Shown here piece by piece: positions 43,185 through 54,845 of a stretch of 64,000 nucleotides of DNA (position 1 is its first letter; the number at the start of each line of letters is the position of its first letter). Position numbers and translations under genes: made by a program. The stretch covers positions 992,001 to 1,056,000 of the forward strand of contig JAOANU010000001.1 in NCBI GenBank assembly GCA_034387635.1, read 5' to 3'. The notes under the pieces were generated by a model. That model had not been told where the DNA came from. It saw nothing but the letters and a program-made list of their open reading frames with translations, and did not search any database. This DNA comes from Rhodosporidiobolus odoratus (Eukaryota > Basidiomycota > Microbotryomycetes > Sporidiobolales > Sporidiobolaceae).

Positions 43185-46100
43185 ATGGACATCTACACCA
43201 CCTCCTTCTGCTTGCCCCGCTCTCCGGCCAACTCTACCGAACTCGCTTCTCCCTCCGCCTCGTTCGACCTTGGTTCTCGAGACGGCTCTGGCGCGCCCGA
43301 CTCGCCTTCCGTGACTACACACGGACACCGCAGCGTCTCTACCCCTGGCGCGCCTGGCCACCACGCCTCGCAATCGGATGGAGCCGTTGCCCTCCCGCCG
43401 TCTTCCTCTGGCACCGCAGCAGCAGATGGTCGAGGTTCAGGGCACACGGCGTCCAACTCGCTAGGCAGCAATGGCGATGCGGACGCGGCAGGGAGGTCAA
43501 ACGGCGCTTCGTCCCCGAACGGCGCAAGCGGCGAGAATGGCTCCGGTTCCGTCAAACGTTCGAGTCTCGACCTGTCCGACGCCATGCAATGCGTCTGCGT
43601 CGACACGATGGCTGCCCACCAGTGCATTGTCTCCTTCACTCCGGTTGAGGCTGGTTCCGCCAATGCTAGTTCCCCGACGCTGCCGCAGGGTCAGCAAGCG
43701 GCGAATGCGGCGGCGCAGGCCGGGACGCCAGCCGCTCCCGCTGCGGGAGGGGACAGTGGGAAGGTGTACAACATTCACTTGAGTGGGGGTTACCAGCAGG
43801 TTATGGCGGCGAGGGGGAACATCCTGAGGGAAAGTCCATTCAAGGTGGGCCGTTCGCTCCCTTTTGCATTTTGCTCCCTTCTCGGCTGACAGTGGCTGCC
43901 TGACGCCACGCAGCGCAAATCGGTCGTCAAGGTTCCGCGCGCCGAAGTCCTCGATGGAAAGGAGAATGTCAAGGTCGAGATGCGCCGCAAACTCGATGAG
44001 ATTGCCTCTCTCACCAAGGCCCATCTGGCGATTGTCGGTCAAGCTACCGCGTCCATCGGGTTCGGGCTCGAGACGGAGAGGAACGTCGAGATTGTGATTA
44101 CTGGGCCGTATGAGAGCGTTGAGCAGGCGAGGGTTAGGCTACTGGTGCTCTTGGACGAGTTGGTAAGCATGCTCTCGCCGCTGACCGGGCCCGTTCCTTG
44201 CTGAATGACTTGGTTACCGTGCGCAGAGCGGCCTGCACTCGGAAGTCTGCGAAATCGACTTCAAGGTGCGCCTCTTGCTCCTGTCCTTTTCCTATGCCCT
44301 ACTGACTTATCTCTCACTCGAACAGCTGCATAACATCATCTCGGGGCGCAAGCGTCAAGTCGTACAGACAATCCAGGAGGAAACCGCCACCAACATCTAC
44401 TTCCCCTCGCCCCTCTCCGGCGTTCTCGGGCAGAAGAATATGAGCCTCCTCGCCAAGCAGAACCTGATCTTCATCACGGGCGAGTTTTTCGGCGTGCAGC
44501 GGGCTAGGGATATGCTTTTCCAGGTCTCCATGCACAAGGTTGGCTCGCTTTTCCTCGCTACGATTCACTTGTGCATCTGAATTGACCTGACTGCGACGTT
44601 CCCTTTCATGAACAGAGCAAATGCATCATCTCTCGCGACACGGCCATTCTCCCCCGAAAGCTCGACTGGATGCTGTCCGACCGCCTCGAAGACATCAAGC
44701 AGATCATGAACGACAACGGAACCTTCATCAACTTCCCGCCCATCGGAAGTCAGGCGAGCCTCATCTCGGTCTACGGCGACCATCGTGTCAACATTGAGAG
44801 GACTATTCGATCGATCATGGGTCTCGTACGTACTGTCTCATGCCCTTCGTGGGGTGCCGGGATTAACCTTAATTCCTTCCGCGTCGCAGGCCTGCCAATT
44901 CTACGTCGCCTCCTTCTGGCTCCTCCCCATCTCGTTCGACGTCTTCATGCCACCACCCTCGATCAACCCGGCGCAGATCCCGCCCATCCTCCGCAACATC
45001 AGCGTCACGTCGGGTGCCGAGGCCGTCTTTAAGAGCAACTGCTTCGAGTTTCACGGACTCGAGAGCGAGGTTAGGCAAGCGGTTCAGCTCGTGCTTGAAC
45101 TTGATTTTGTCAAGGTCAGTTGCTTCACATTCTTCCTGCGCGGCTGAGCCTTGTTGACGAGGTGTCTTGCTGCTGCAGTCCTTCCATCACGAAATCCGCT
45201 TCCAGATCGAGCTCGCCAACGAGCACCGTGAATTCATCTCGGGCAAGAAGAACGGCAAGCTGAACAAGATTATGAAGTCGGCCAACGTCAAGATCAAGTT
45301 CGAAACCTTCAACGACTACAACTTCCTCATTGACGTGGCCGGCAACGATCCGGGCGGTCTCCATGGCCTCACCATGCTGCAAGAGGAGCTCCCTGCCGAG
45401 ATCTCGTTCCACGTTCCCGAAGCATATCACAAGCGCATCATCGGCGTTGGCGGCAAGAACATCCAGCGCATCATGAAGAAGTACGGCGTGTACGTCAAGT
45501 TTTCGAACGCGGAGGAATTTGCCGCCCTCGGAGGGTACAACGATAACGAAGACAACGTTGTCGCGAGAACCCCGGCCAAGAACGCGATGAACCTCGAACA
45601 TCTGAAGCAAAGCGTAATGGAACTCGTCGCGCCCAAGGACAAGGACTTTATCGTCGAAACCGTCGCCATCCCTCGTCGGTACCACCGCACCCTCCTTGGC
45701 GAGAAGAGCATCTTCATCCACGACATCGAGTCCAAGACTAACTCGCATGTTCGGTTCCCGAATAAGGAGACGGCCAGCGATGTGGTCAGTATCTTTGGGC
45801 CGGAAAGTCAGGTTCATATTGCGGCACAGATGCTGCTCGACCATGTTCCGTTTGAGGCGTACGTTGCCCTTCCACTCTTGGTCCCCTACAAGTGTTTCTC
45901 GCTGACCTTCTTCATGCGTCCAGCGAATACCGTTTGCCTCATTCTGCCGAGATGGCTGCCCTCACTCTTTCGCAAGATTTTGTCAACTTGACCGAGAAGA
46001 TCAAGCGCGACCTCAACATCACTATCCTTCCCTGGGTGGACCGTACCGGCAACAACGAGGAGACTATCATTCGCTTCTGCTTGAACCGCTCGAATGTCGA

Positions 46101-47216
46101 CTTTTTGGGCACTAGCCGGGACTTGCTCGAAGAATACCTCGTTCAGCGCAAGGTGAGCGACTAGCTCCGTCTATACCTTGGAAGCGTTTCGCTGACACTA
46201 TCCGGCTCGCAGATCAACCTCTACCCCGGCTCGCTCCGTCCCCGTTCCGATTCTTTCGCCGACGTCTTCGCACCCTTCAACAGCAAGCTCCTTTCGACCT
46301 CCTCGGCTCTTACTGGTGGTGACAGCGACTCCCGTCCCGATCCCCGCCCCGGCTCGGACCGAAAACTTCGCCTCGCGGCCTCCTCGCCCAACATCAAGGC
46401 GATCTTCGACGCCAACCCCGGTGGTCCTTCTTCCGCGTACCCTCATCACACCCGGGTCCCTTCCGCAGCGGGCGGCGAGTCTCCCCTGGACGGTGCGGCG
46501 GCGCAAGCTGGGTACCCGCCTTTCTATCCTTCTGCCCCGCCTGTGCCGCGCATTCCGTCGCAGTTTCAGCAGCAGATGCACAGTGGATCGATGCTGCCTC
46601 CGCAGGGCTACGGTGCGCCGACACCGTACGGAGTGCCTCACCAGCTTCCGCCTCAACAGGGCGAGTACAGCTGGAGTGTGCCGAGGCCGATGGTGAGCTT
46701 ACGTTCTACATTGGGGCCTACGTGACCCATAGCTGACCTCTTCTTTCTTTGCAGCAGGGCTATCCAACTGCCACCTCCGGATACTCCCAGTCCAGCAGTC
46801 CAGTCAATGCTCCCGCTTTCGCCGGTGTTCCTCCTCTCGCCCCGACAAACCGCTTCGCCCACGACGACTTCAGGGCCCCTCCACCTCAATCCGCCGCGCC
46901 TCGTTCACACCACGGCCCGTCAGCCTCCTTCTCCGTCATCTCCCCTTCTGCCTCTGCTCGTCAGCTCGACTCCTCCCCCTCGCTAGGCAGCGGACTCCCC
47001 CAATCCGCCTCGATTGAAGACAAGCTCAAAGAGCTCGGCGCCCTGCCCAACGGTAACAGCAACGGCGGCACGGCGAGGCAACCTCGCGGTCTCGCTGGAC
47101 GGGCACAGAGTCTGGATTTGAGTCAGCACGCGGCGGCGTTTAGTAGGGCTTCGACGGCGCCTAGGCATGAGAGTGTGGAGGAGGTGGCGAGTGTTCTTGG
47201 GGGGTTGAACCTCTAA
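43185..47216 (+). CDS. Multi-KH-domain RNA-binding protein
   Basis: Long RNA-binding protein with several KH and KH-like modules, of the fungal BicC/vigilin-like type. Ten exons: 43185-43844, 43914-44162, 44227-44265, 44326-44538, 44616-44825, 44890-45114, 45179-45858, 45924-46152, 46213-46692 and 46755-47216; 3447 nt, 1148 aa, in phase. The first about 140 residues are Ser/Gly-rich. KH cores include LHNIISGRKRQVVQTIQEET, FISGKKNGKLNKIMKSANVK and, best preserved, HKRIIGVGGKNIQRIMKKYG, which has the intact GxxG loop (GGKN). HRTLLGEKSIFIHDIESKTN is another. The C-terminal 300 residues are Pro/Gln/Ser-rich and disordered. It probably acts in mRNA control; the precise orthologue is not assigned. 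Start 43185 has the first in-frame ATG after a pyrimidine-rich leader. Confidence 0.88.
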
Positions 47217-48168
47217 GCGGGAGTAGAGTAGAGGGAAAGGAGTAGCGGGAAGGCAGGAAAGAAGGAGAGAGAGATGGAAGGCAGAGCGGCGAATCTTACC
47301 CACTAACGCGTCATCAACTCGACGCACCCATTCCCCCCCCCCTAATCAGTGTCTATCCCCTCTCGAATCAGGATCAAACAAATCAAGCGCAACCTTGTAC
47401 GCCTTTACTCTTTCGATGTCCAAAACACCCCAAAGCAACCTTTTTTTCACAACCACCACCCGCCATCATTTGCGATATCTTGCCTCGTCGATACCCTTCT
47501 TTCTCTGTCTCTCTCTCCCATTCGCACCCGACTACATCTTGTTCCCTCTCACCATGATCGAGTCTCCTATCAGAACCACATCTTGATCCTTTTACCTCGC
47601 TCTCTCGCCATCTACCCATCTCTCGTTTTCTTCGCGTAAACTACCCTCAGACATGAAGCCCCCCAATCCTCTCGATTACCCCGTAGCCTCGTCTTGCCCT
47701 CCTCTCGCTCATATCATCCCCCTCTCCCTGTGTCTCTCGTAGCCTCGCCTCTGCGCTTCCTCTTTGGCCCGAGCCCCTTGTACCCTTACACTCCCTGCTA
47801 GTTTCCTCTCGCCTTTTCTCTTCGCGAGCAAAGGTTATTCAGATTGTCGAGAAATGCATTCTCCCGCGCCTTGCTGCTGGTGTGACAGTCTGGTTGCGGC
47901 GCAGGATGAGGGTGACCGCGGGATCATCGCGAAGGTGGCCTCGACTGATTTTCTTCCGAATCTCTAGGTCTTGTCTTGATCCCGCCTGGGCCAAACGCCT
48001 TACGAGTGCGTCCCTTTCGCCCTGTTGCGCGTTTGCCCCGCTGACCATCCTTACCCCTGGCATTTTTTTCCCTCGCACGCGCTCTGCGACTTCGACGCGA
48101 CTTTTCCGTCTGCTCTCTTTCCTCTGCTGGTTATCTCTCGACCTACATATCCCTCGTCACTTCACGCC
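47217..48168. other. Intergenic, pyrimidine-rich
   Basis: About 950 nt from the KH gene stop to an F-box-like start. It includes a C10 run at about 47333-47342 and long C/T-rich stretches typical of 3' UTR plus promoter. No gene is supported. Confidence 0.4.
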
Positions 48169-49347
48169 ATGCTGTCGCTCGGACAACGCCCCCCTGTACC
48201 CCTCGATATCGTCGCCTACCTCCTCAAGACAGTTCGGATCCCGAAGCCGACCTCGCCCGCCTCTGCCGCGTCCACGAGTCCGTACTCCATCTCGCCCGCG
48301 CATCTCTCTACCACACCGTCAGCTACGACTCGTACGATGACCTCGACGAAGCCAGATCGCCCGCCTGCCGCCTCCTTCCTACCCTGCTTCGTCGGAATAC
48401 ATGCGCCAGCTACGTGAAGCACCTGCGGGTCGACTCGTTCGAGGACCTCCAAACGGTCGCTATGCAGGCCTACTTGCTGCAACACCTCCCCAACCCCGAA
48501 GAAATCGACTACAGGCCGACGGATCATGAACAGATGGCACTCGACCTCTTCGACGCCGAGATGGCACGGTCGCAGCCGGGCCTCAAAGGGCTCACTTGCA
48601 CTTGTGGCATAAAGGACGTCCTTGCCGACGTCCACGAGCTGCAGCACTTGGTAATCGAGTCTGGCTATATCCCCCCGTACCCAGGACCTCTGCGAAAGCC
48701 CCGATTCCGTCTTTGCACCTTGGTCGCCGGCGGACACCTTCTCGGTGGACAAGTCCCTGACCTTATGTCGTCGTCTGCCGCATCTTTGACCTCACTCGAC
48801 TTCCGCGACGTTATCGACGGCCCTCAGCATCTCTTCTACCTCCGCAAACTTTATCAGCTTCGCATCTCCGTCAACTGGTATTGGCCGCTCATTCCTGAAG
48901 ACCAGAATGACTGCAGGCGTGCTGTATACAGGCTGGACACCTATGCCAAAACATCGTGACGACGCAGCCACTCAACTCCCTCCACTCCCTCACTATCGAC
49001 GGTCGAACTTCCTCTCTCCTGGCGTCTGTCCTCTACCTCACTTGAATCATCGACTATCTCCCCAATGTCCTCTGCAGGCTCGACACGGACGCCCTCGAGT
49101 TTCCTGCAAAGCACGTGGTCAACTCTTGGACAACGACATGCAAAGGCGGATCTTGCAGTACATGTGGATGGCGCCTAGGTCACCAAGCTCTCCTGAGGAG
49201 CTCTATCGAGACGAGCAGCACGTTGCTGAGGTGGAGGTGACGGCGCGAGGCGGAATATCAGGGTGGAGCGGGTCGTGCCGCGGGTGGATGAGAGTGGGAA
49301 CTCCGGCGCTGGGGTCCTCTCACAGTAGGCAGCTCTTGAAGCTGTAA
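48169..49347 (+). pseudogene. F-box/LRR-like gene, frame-broken
   Basis: The start, PPVPLDIVAYLLKTV, reads like an F-box. The continuation DPEADLARLCRVHESVLHLA then RASLYHTVSYDS, typical of fungal F-box proteins, is in another frame, so a shift is needed near 48235. LRR-like segments follow: YVKHLRVDSFEDLQTVAMQA, LKGLTCTCGIKDVLADVHEL, LTSLDFRDVIDGPQHLFYL and LYQLRISVNWYW. A second frame change near 48945 is needed to enter LCQNIVTTQPLNSLHSLTID, and that frame stops shortly after. Some of this could be introns, but no donor/acceptor pair I tried restores all the joins. Substrate receptor of an SCF ligase if functional; more probably decaying. Confidence 0.5.
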
Positions 49348-49619
49348 AGGTGGCTGTAAAGGCTGTGGCTTGGTGTCGGTGTCGGTAGTGCAATAGCGTT
49401 TTGCACTGTGTTTCCTGCCGAGTTGAGAAGGCCGAAGGTCCGGTACAACGTGACTATCGAGCTCCAAACGCTCGCTGAGCAGTTCAAGCTCGTTACACGA
49501 GATGGTATATTGGCAAGTGCAAATCTCAGCTAGCAGACAACAAGACATATAGGCTCCCTCCTTGGGGATGTGGGAATGGCTGCGCGGATATATTGAGCGT
49601 GTGAAACACGTTCTTTCTT

Positions 49620-50003
49620 CCCCAGTGGCTACGGACCTACATGCTTCCCCTTATCCTTTTCTTAGCAGGAAGTGAAATACCTTCTAGCAAAGACAGCGGA
49701 CAATTGTTGCCTTCCTGAATTCTACATTCTTCCGAAGGTACACAAGCAACCGCTGAAAGGCAGACCTATCAGATCTCTCACTCCTGGCTGGCCAGCAACG
49801 TTAGTAGTTGGTTAGACAAGAAGCTGCAGCCCCTGGTTCACGAGTTTGGCCGGATCCTTTGGGACTCAAAGCAACTCGTCCGGGAACTCAGTGAGCTAGA
49901 GCTTCCCAAGCCGGGCAAAGGAGAGAGGATCTGGCTTGTCACAGGAGACGTGAGCAGCATGTATACCGACATCCCAGCGAATGACAGTATTGGGGTAACA
50001 AGG
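49620..50003 (+). mobile_element. Reverse transcriptase relic (Penelope-like type)
   Basis: A short fragment of a retroelement reverse transcriptase. In one frame it reads LPEFYILPKVHKQPLKGRPI. After a one-base shift near 49780 it reads SHSWLASNVSSWLDKKLQPLV, then GERIWLVTGDVSSMYTDIP. The order LPKxHK, GRPI, WLD..LQPLV and TxDVSSxYTxIP is the N-terminal and fingers/palm region of Penelope-like and related reverse transcriptases. The aspartate of DVSS is the first catalytic Asp; the YxDD box is absent, so the fragment is truncated on the 3' side. No endonuclease, tail or target-site duplication is seen. It lies between two broken F-box genes. Confidence 0.65.
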
Positions 50004-50387
50004 TAAGTCCCTGGATTTACTATGTGTAAGTCGATCAGACAAGAAAGGAAACACCGCCCGCCCACTGTCTGCTTATGGCGCTTAGTGTCAGCGACAAGTC
50101 TAGCTATAGCTGTGTGAAGCAGCGCAAGGACTATTGCAAAAGCCCAGGCAATCCCGCCTGCTGATCCGGCGAGTTGAGAAGGTCAGGGGAGGGAGGGTTC
50201 TTGCAAAGCGCTGTACAGCTTCGCACGTACTCTCCACTGCAGACTCGTGTTATGAGTGTGCTTGAGTACGATGTCCAGAGTCCCATCCAAGGGCAAGCCG
50301 CTTAGCTTTCCGGGATGATCAGACGCATGCTCCTGTCAGACAACGTACTGTTTCTCCTCTGCCTTTCTCTTCCTAACCCCACAGGCC

Positions 50388-51604
50388 ATGTCCAGCAGTC
50401 TCCCACCGGAGCTGGTCCGCAAGATCCTCTCCATCAGCAACGCGACCAAACCGCAACAGCGCTCGGCTAACCTCGCGAGATATTGCCGCGTCTCGAAGGC
50501 GTGGCTCAACATCGCCAGACCTACTGTACGAGGTCGTCAAGTTCTGGCCGTGCATATCGCACAACTGGCAGCATCAGGAGCTGAGGCGACTCATGTATAC
50601 CTTGATCACAGCGCATCACGTGGCCCCCCCTCGTCCGCGAGGTCAAGGTCGAGCTCTCAGAGCGGTCGGACCCAGCGGGTTTCATCGTATTCGGGCACTT
50701 CCTCACCCTGGTACCGAACGTACGGCGGATCCAGTGCTTTGAAGGCGACTTTGTCAACAGGGGCACCGAAACAAAGGAAACGGCGTCGCAGGTCAAGTCC
50801 ATCCTCCAGCAATCGCGACGATCCGGAGAGCCTATACGTCCCCAGCCAATCCTCCAAGCACCTCGAAGTAGCCCTGTACAATCTACCTTGGCTCAAGGTC
50901 CTCGCTGTACATGCACACGAGGCGCACAGCAACCCTCGTCGGCAACACCTTGTCAAGCCTCCCCTTTTCCACCTCATTCACCTCACAATCACGGCGCTTA
51001 TCCGTATTCCCTCCTTCAGGCGCCTGACCGCCTAATTCGCCGCCACCCTCACATTTCTCCACATCGACCTGACCAAAGGCGCTCCCCTCGACCTCTCCCC
51101 CTTCCCCCAGCTTACCAAGCTCGTCCTCGCAATGCACTGGCATAACCGATATCGGTATTACGAGGACACTCTCCGCGCTCAGACCCCTCAGGTGGAGTGT
51201 CTTTGTCGCCAGGTGGTCATCGCCGCACAACTTCCTCGCCTTCGATTCCTCACCTTCGCCTGCTCCGATCCCACCGGGTTCACCTACAGCCTCACCGCAG
51301 ACGACTTTACCCGCCTCTCCTTCTTTCGCGTCTTTCCCCAGACTCTCGACTTCCTCGACGTCTCGACAGACGAGGACATTGGCGCCTTTCTCGCCGATCA
51401 CGAGCTGTGTCCGCAGCTTCGCGTCTTCCCCGTGGCGCCAACCGCGATCCGGCGAGAAGGACGTTCGAGGGTCAAGAGCAAGACGGCTCGGCTGGAGACA
51501 GAGCCTCTTGCAGCGGCAAGAGGCGTGCAACTCGAGTGGGATGGCCATGGCGACCGAGAGTATGGCGGAATTTGGGTCAGTGACGAGGATGAGAGGGACT
51601 CTTG
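50388..51604 (+). pseudogene. F-box/LRR gene with stop and frame shifts
   Basis: A good F-box opens it: SLPPELVRKILSISNAT, then ANLARYCRVSKAWLNIARP. The next segment, LYEVVKFWPCISHNWQHQEL then LTLVPNVRRIQCFEGDF, is in a different frame from about 50522. The original frame resumes near 50800 with SSKHLEVALYNLPWLKVL and HLTITALIRIPSFRRL. A TAA at 51033-51035 follows, and after it the same frame continues with LTFLHIDLTKGAPLDLSPF, LRFLTFACSDPTGFTYS and LDFLDVSTDEDIGAFLAD to the stop at 51604. Two shifts and one in-frame stop in an otherwise coherent F-box/LRR protein indicate a pseudogene. The flanking gap 50004-50387 holds nothing recognisable. Confidence 0.6.
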
Positions 51605-51875
51605 AGGCGGATCTGGAAGAGAGGGAGGCGGAGGAGAGTGAGGCGGAAGCTAGTGAGGCGGGAGAGGCGCCGTCGGAGGTGGCGCAAGCGGAGTAAGAGT
51701 TCATTGCGAGTCTGCCTGCATTTGTGACTGCTCTGTGCTCAGCAACATCGTCAGAAGTGAGACGGCCATGAGCTGGAGCATGCGAACTGCTGGGAGCTCT
51801 GGATTCAATGGAAGGAAGGAACTGCTTTCGCTTATTGCTGTCGTTGCTATGTACAAATGCTTCGGGCCGGATCGC

Positions 51876-53200
51876 TCACGAGTGGGTCCACTGAGGTTTC
51901 TGCTTCTCGGCAAAGGCTTTCATACCAATCTTTTGATCGTTCTGATGTCATGGATGTGCCGTGTCAGTCTTGCTTGGCCCTGTTTGGGAGAATCAGAAAC
52001 AGCGCACCGTCGCAAAGAGTTGATGGAACAGACGACGTTCGAGGTGGAGACCTTGAGCGAGCGAGAGCTCGTACGCTGTACAACGGGCTTTGTTTGAATA
52101 GAGGCCGACACAAGGGAAGGAAGGAGTCGACGCACCGGAATTGACGCCCTCTTTCGCCGCCTGAACTGCCAACCTCCCTTTACCGGCGATGGCTGAAGCG
52201 ACTTTGACGGCTTCATCCACGACGCTACCTTTCTCCTGCTCGATTACGCGGGAAACAAGACCCCAGTCGCTAGCTTCCTGGGCCGTAAAGTTGCGACCGG
52301 TCAAGACGAGCTCCATTGCGCGAGACTTGCCGATAGCATGGGTGAGGCGCTGGGTTCCGCCGGCACCAGGGATTACGCCGAGCTGAACGTAGGCCAAAGG
52401 TGTCAGCAGGTTTGATCGTCCGGTGTCAGAGAACCGCGATAAGCGACGTGAGCGGGGTTTTGGGCAGGTCCCAGAGGAAGACGGCGTACGTTGATCTCGG
52501 GCTGACCGAACACTGCAGTAGGAGAGGCGAGAATGATGTCGCACCTGGTGATAGGGCAGCTATCAGTACATTCAGCACCTACACGTAGACAGCGGAACGA
52601 ATACGCACATCATCGCAAGCTCACATCCGCCGCCAAGCTATAGTGTAGATCGAGCATTAGCTGGAAGGGTAAGAATCGCCTCAGCGCCCAGCAATAAGAC
52701 GCACCGCATAGCCGCTGACTGCCGCAATAATCGGCTTCCTGAACTTGCTCAACTCCGTCCAGTGACCGAGAAAGTCGCCTTTGTATACTTCCGAGAACTG
52801 CTTGTCCTTCATCTCCTTGATGTCGGCGCCAGCGGCGAAGGCTTTCTCGGAGCCGGTGAGCACGACGGCACCGACGGACTCGTCGTTTTCCAGGTTACGA
52901 AGAGCTGTGTTGAGCTCATGGAAAAGGGTCGAGTTCAGTGCTGCGGGTGACGATCATGAGCACTCATCCGTACAGCGCTAAAGTCTGTACGAGGAGAAGG
53001 AGCAGCGTACCATTCAAAGCCTTTGGGCGATTGAGCGTGATGAGGGAGACGCCGAATGTGGGGGAAGAGACGAGGATGGAGGAATAGTCGGTCATGCTGC
53101 TGGTGCTGGACTGCCACCTTACGAAGGGCTGATGTGGGTAACGAGGTAGCTGCTTTAACCCAGTACCGGCTACGCGAGTGCGGAGAGCCGGAATGATCAT
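51876..53200 (-). CDS. ECHS1: Enoyl-CoA hydratase, mitochondrial
   Basis: Short-chain enoyl-CoA hydratase: adds water to trans-2-enoyl-CoA in mitochondrial beta-oxidation and branched amino acid breakdown. Exons: 53200-53011, 52940-52705, 52637-52609, 52544-52490, 52382-52136, 52075-52008 and 51941-51876; 891 nt, 296 aa, in phase. The N-terminus (IIPALRTRVAGTGLKQLP) is basic and Ser-rich, as a mitochondrial presequence. Family motifs: LITLNRPKALNALNS, SEKAFAAGADIKEM (oxyanion hole), IIAAVSGYALGGGCELAMMC (first catalytic Glu) and VFGQPEINLGVIPGAGGTQR (second catalytic Glu). The end DQKIGMKAFAEKQKPQWTH is the family C-terminus. The 29-nt exon coding for LGGGCELAM carries a catalytic residue. 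It is divergent from KTI12. Confidence 0.95.
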
Positions 53201-53486
53201 GGTGGGGACGCGAAGTCGAGGTGCAAAGTCGACTAAACGAGGTTCGGTAGCTTGAGATGGATGCGGTGAACGAGCACTAGTAGCGAGAGCAGCAGGTGCA
53301 GACAGGACTATGGGAGAAGGGTGGAAGAGCGCGAAAGCCCGAGGGGATGCCGGAGAATAGCAAGTCTAATGCCATTACAGTAAATACAGTACCGTTAGAG
53401 ACGTGGCAATGCTCAAGACAACATGGAGGTAATGCAAACCTTCTTTGTTACCTTTGCACTATCTTACCCGCCGAGTTGTGTCAAGC
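53201..53486. promoter_or_regulatory. Shared promoter of ECHS1 and KTI12
   Basis: 286 nt between divergent start codons at 53200 and 53487. Positional call only. Confidence 0.4.
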
Positions 53487-54662
53487 ATGGCGCTGGTCAC
53501 TCTAGCTGGCTACCCATGCTCAAGCAAGACTGCAAGAGCGCAGCAACTCGTCTCGTACCTCAACATGCGCCTGCAAGACCCGGCGACTCCTCCTTCCTTC
53601 GCTCGCTTAAAGGTGGTTCTGGTCAACGACGAATCGCTCAGCCTGCATAAGTGTGCCTACGATGGTGCGTGACGTATCTCCGCCTCTGTCCCCGAGCCGG
53701 CCTGATCTTGCCGCACGGTACGGGCAGAGTAGACGCTCGCGCAGAGAAACCGGCTCGAGCAACCCTCTTCAGCGCCGTACAGCGACACTTGAGCAAGGAT
53801 AACATTGTCATCGTGGACGCGATGAATTACATCAAGGGCAGCAGGTACCAGATGTACTGCGCTTCGAGGGAAACGCAGGTCCGGACTTGTACTGCAAGTT
53901 GCTTCCACTTTACTTTCCTCTGGCACGGCTGACCATTCCTCCGCTGCACAGCTCTTCATCGCTACACCACCAGACAAGTGCAAGGAGTGGAATGCGGCTC
54001 GTGAAGGCGACTCGTACAGCGAAGCAACGTGCGTTCCTCCTTGTCCTCCCCTCTTCCTCTCACGCTCAGATCTCACAGTCATTCGCTATCGGGCAGGCTC
54101 GATAACCTCATCTCTCGATTCGAAGAGCCTAACTCCACTGCGCGCTGGGACGCACCACTCATTACGTTACCATGGGATGACCCACCTCTGGACGTCAACG
54201 CGGAAGGAGCGGAGGGAGACGCATCAGGAAGCAAGGCAGCTGAGCGGATATGGCAAGCAGTCACTTCAGGAGAGCTGAAGCCTGCAAATGTAGCCACTCA
54301 CATCGTGCGTTTTTCTCGAACGCTCTTGTCTCTTCTACCTCGGCTTATTTTCTAGTTCCTTCAAGGTGGCAAGCTCGTCGACTTCCTACCTTACGCTGCT
54401 TGAATCGACAACCTCCCTCCTCATAAAGACACTCCTCTCCCAACAATCCCTATCTCCCCTGTCCGGCCTAACAACCCTTGTCCTGCCCACCTCGCCCAAA
54501 GCAATCCGCCTACAAGTCGAGGTGAACAAGCCTGTCACTATGCCTCAGCTGCAACGGCTCAAGCGGCAGTTTACACAACTCAACGCGCGAGCGGGAGCCG
54601 AGTTTGGACAGGAAGCCATCGCCAAGATGTTTGGCGAGTATGTGCAGGACCAACTGCGGTGA
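53487..54662 (+). CDS. KTI12: Elongator regulator KTI12
   Basis: P-loop ATPase associated with Elongator and needed for wobble-uridine modification of tRNA; related to tRNA-Sec kinase PSTK. Exons 53487-53664, 53745-53878, 53952-54028, 54097-54304 and 54366-54662; 894 nt, 297 aa. Blocks: ALVTLAGYPCSSKT (P-loop), KVVLVNDESLSL, EKPARATLFSAVQRHLSKDN, IVIVDAMNYIKGSRYQMYCA, PPDKCKEWNAAR, LISRFEEPNSTARWDAPLIT, and C-terminal LRLQ-type KRQFTQLNARAG. The Walker A reads GYPCSSKT, with Ser where GK[ST] is expected. The second exon must start at 53745 (EKPAR), since the earlier AG gives a stop. The last exon begins after an AAG acceptor. Confidence 0.9.
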
Positions 54663-54776
54663 CGGAAACATGTAGCGGTCCGGACGTCATGCAACGCGCT
54701 CATTGCGATGTGCATGCTCTCTTCTTACCTTCATGGGCCTCAGAGGGAGCTTGGCTGAGCGTCAGTCTGTGCTCAT

Positions 54777-54789
54777 AAAAAAAAAAAAA
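54777..54789 (+). repeat. A13 homopolymer
   Basis: A run of 13 adenines 115 nt beyond the KTI12 stop codon and just before an LRR-like fragment that lacks a clear start. It may be a simple homopolymer or the trace of a poly(A) insertion. Confidence 0.6.
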
Positions 54790-54845
54790 GCAAGAAGTCT
54801 CGAGAAAGACACGCCCCGACCCTCGCCCGACGCTCTCGACCTCTA

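Noticed and set aside
42671..43648. 325-codon plus-strand frame before and into the KH gene
   Set aside because: Overlaps the KH-protein first exon in another frame. The KH frame is fixed by downstream KH domains and in-phase exons.
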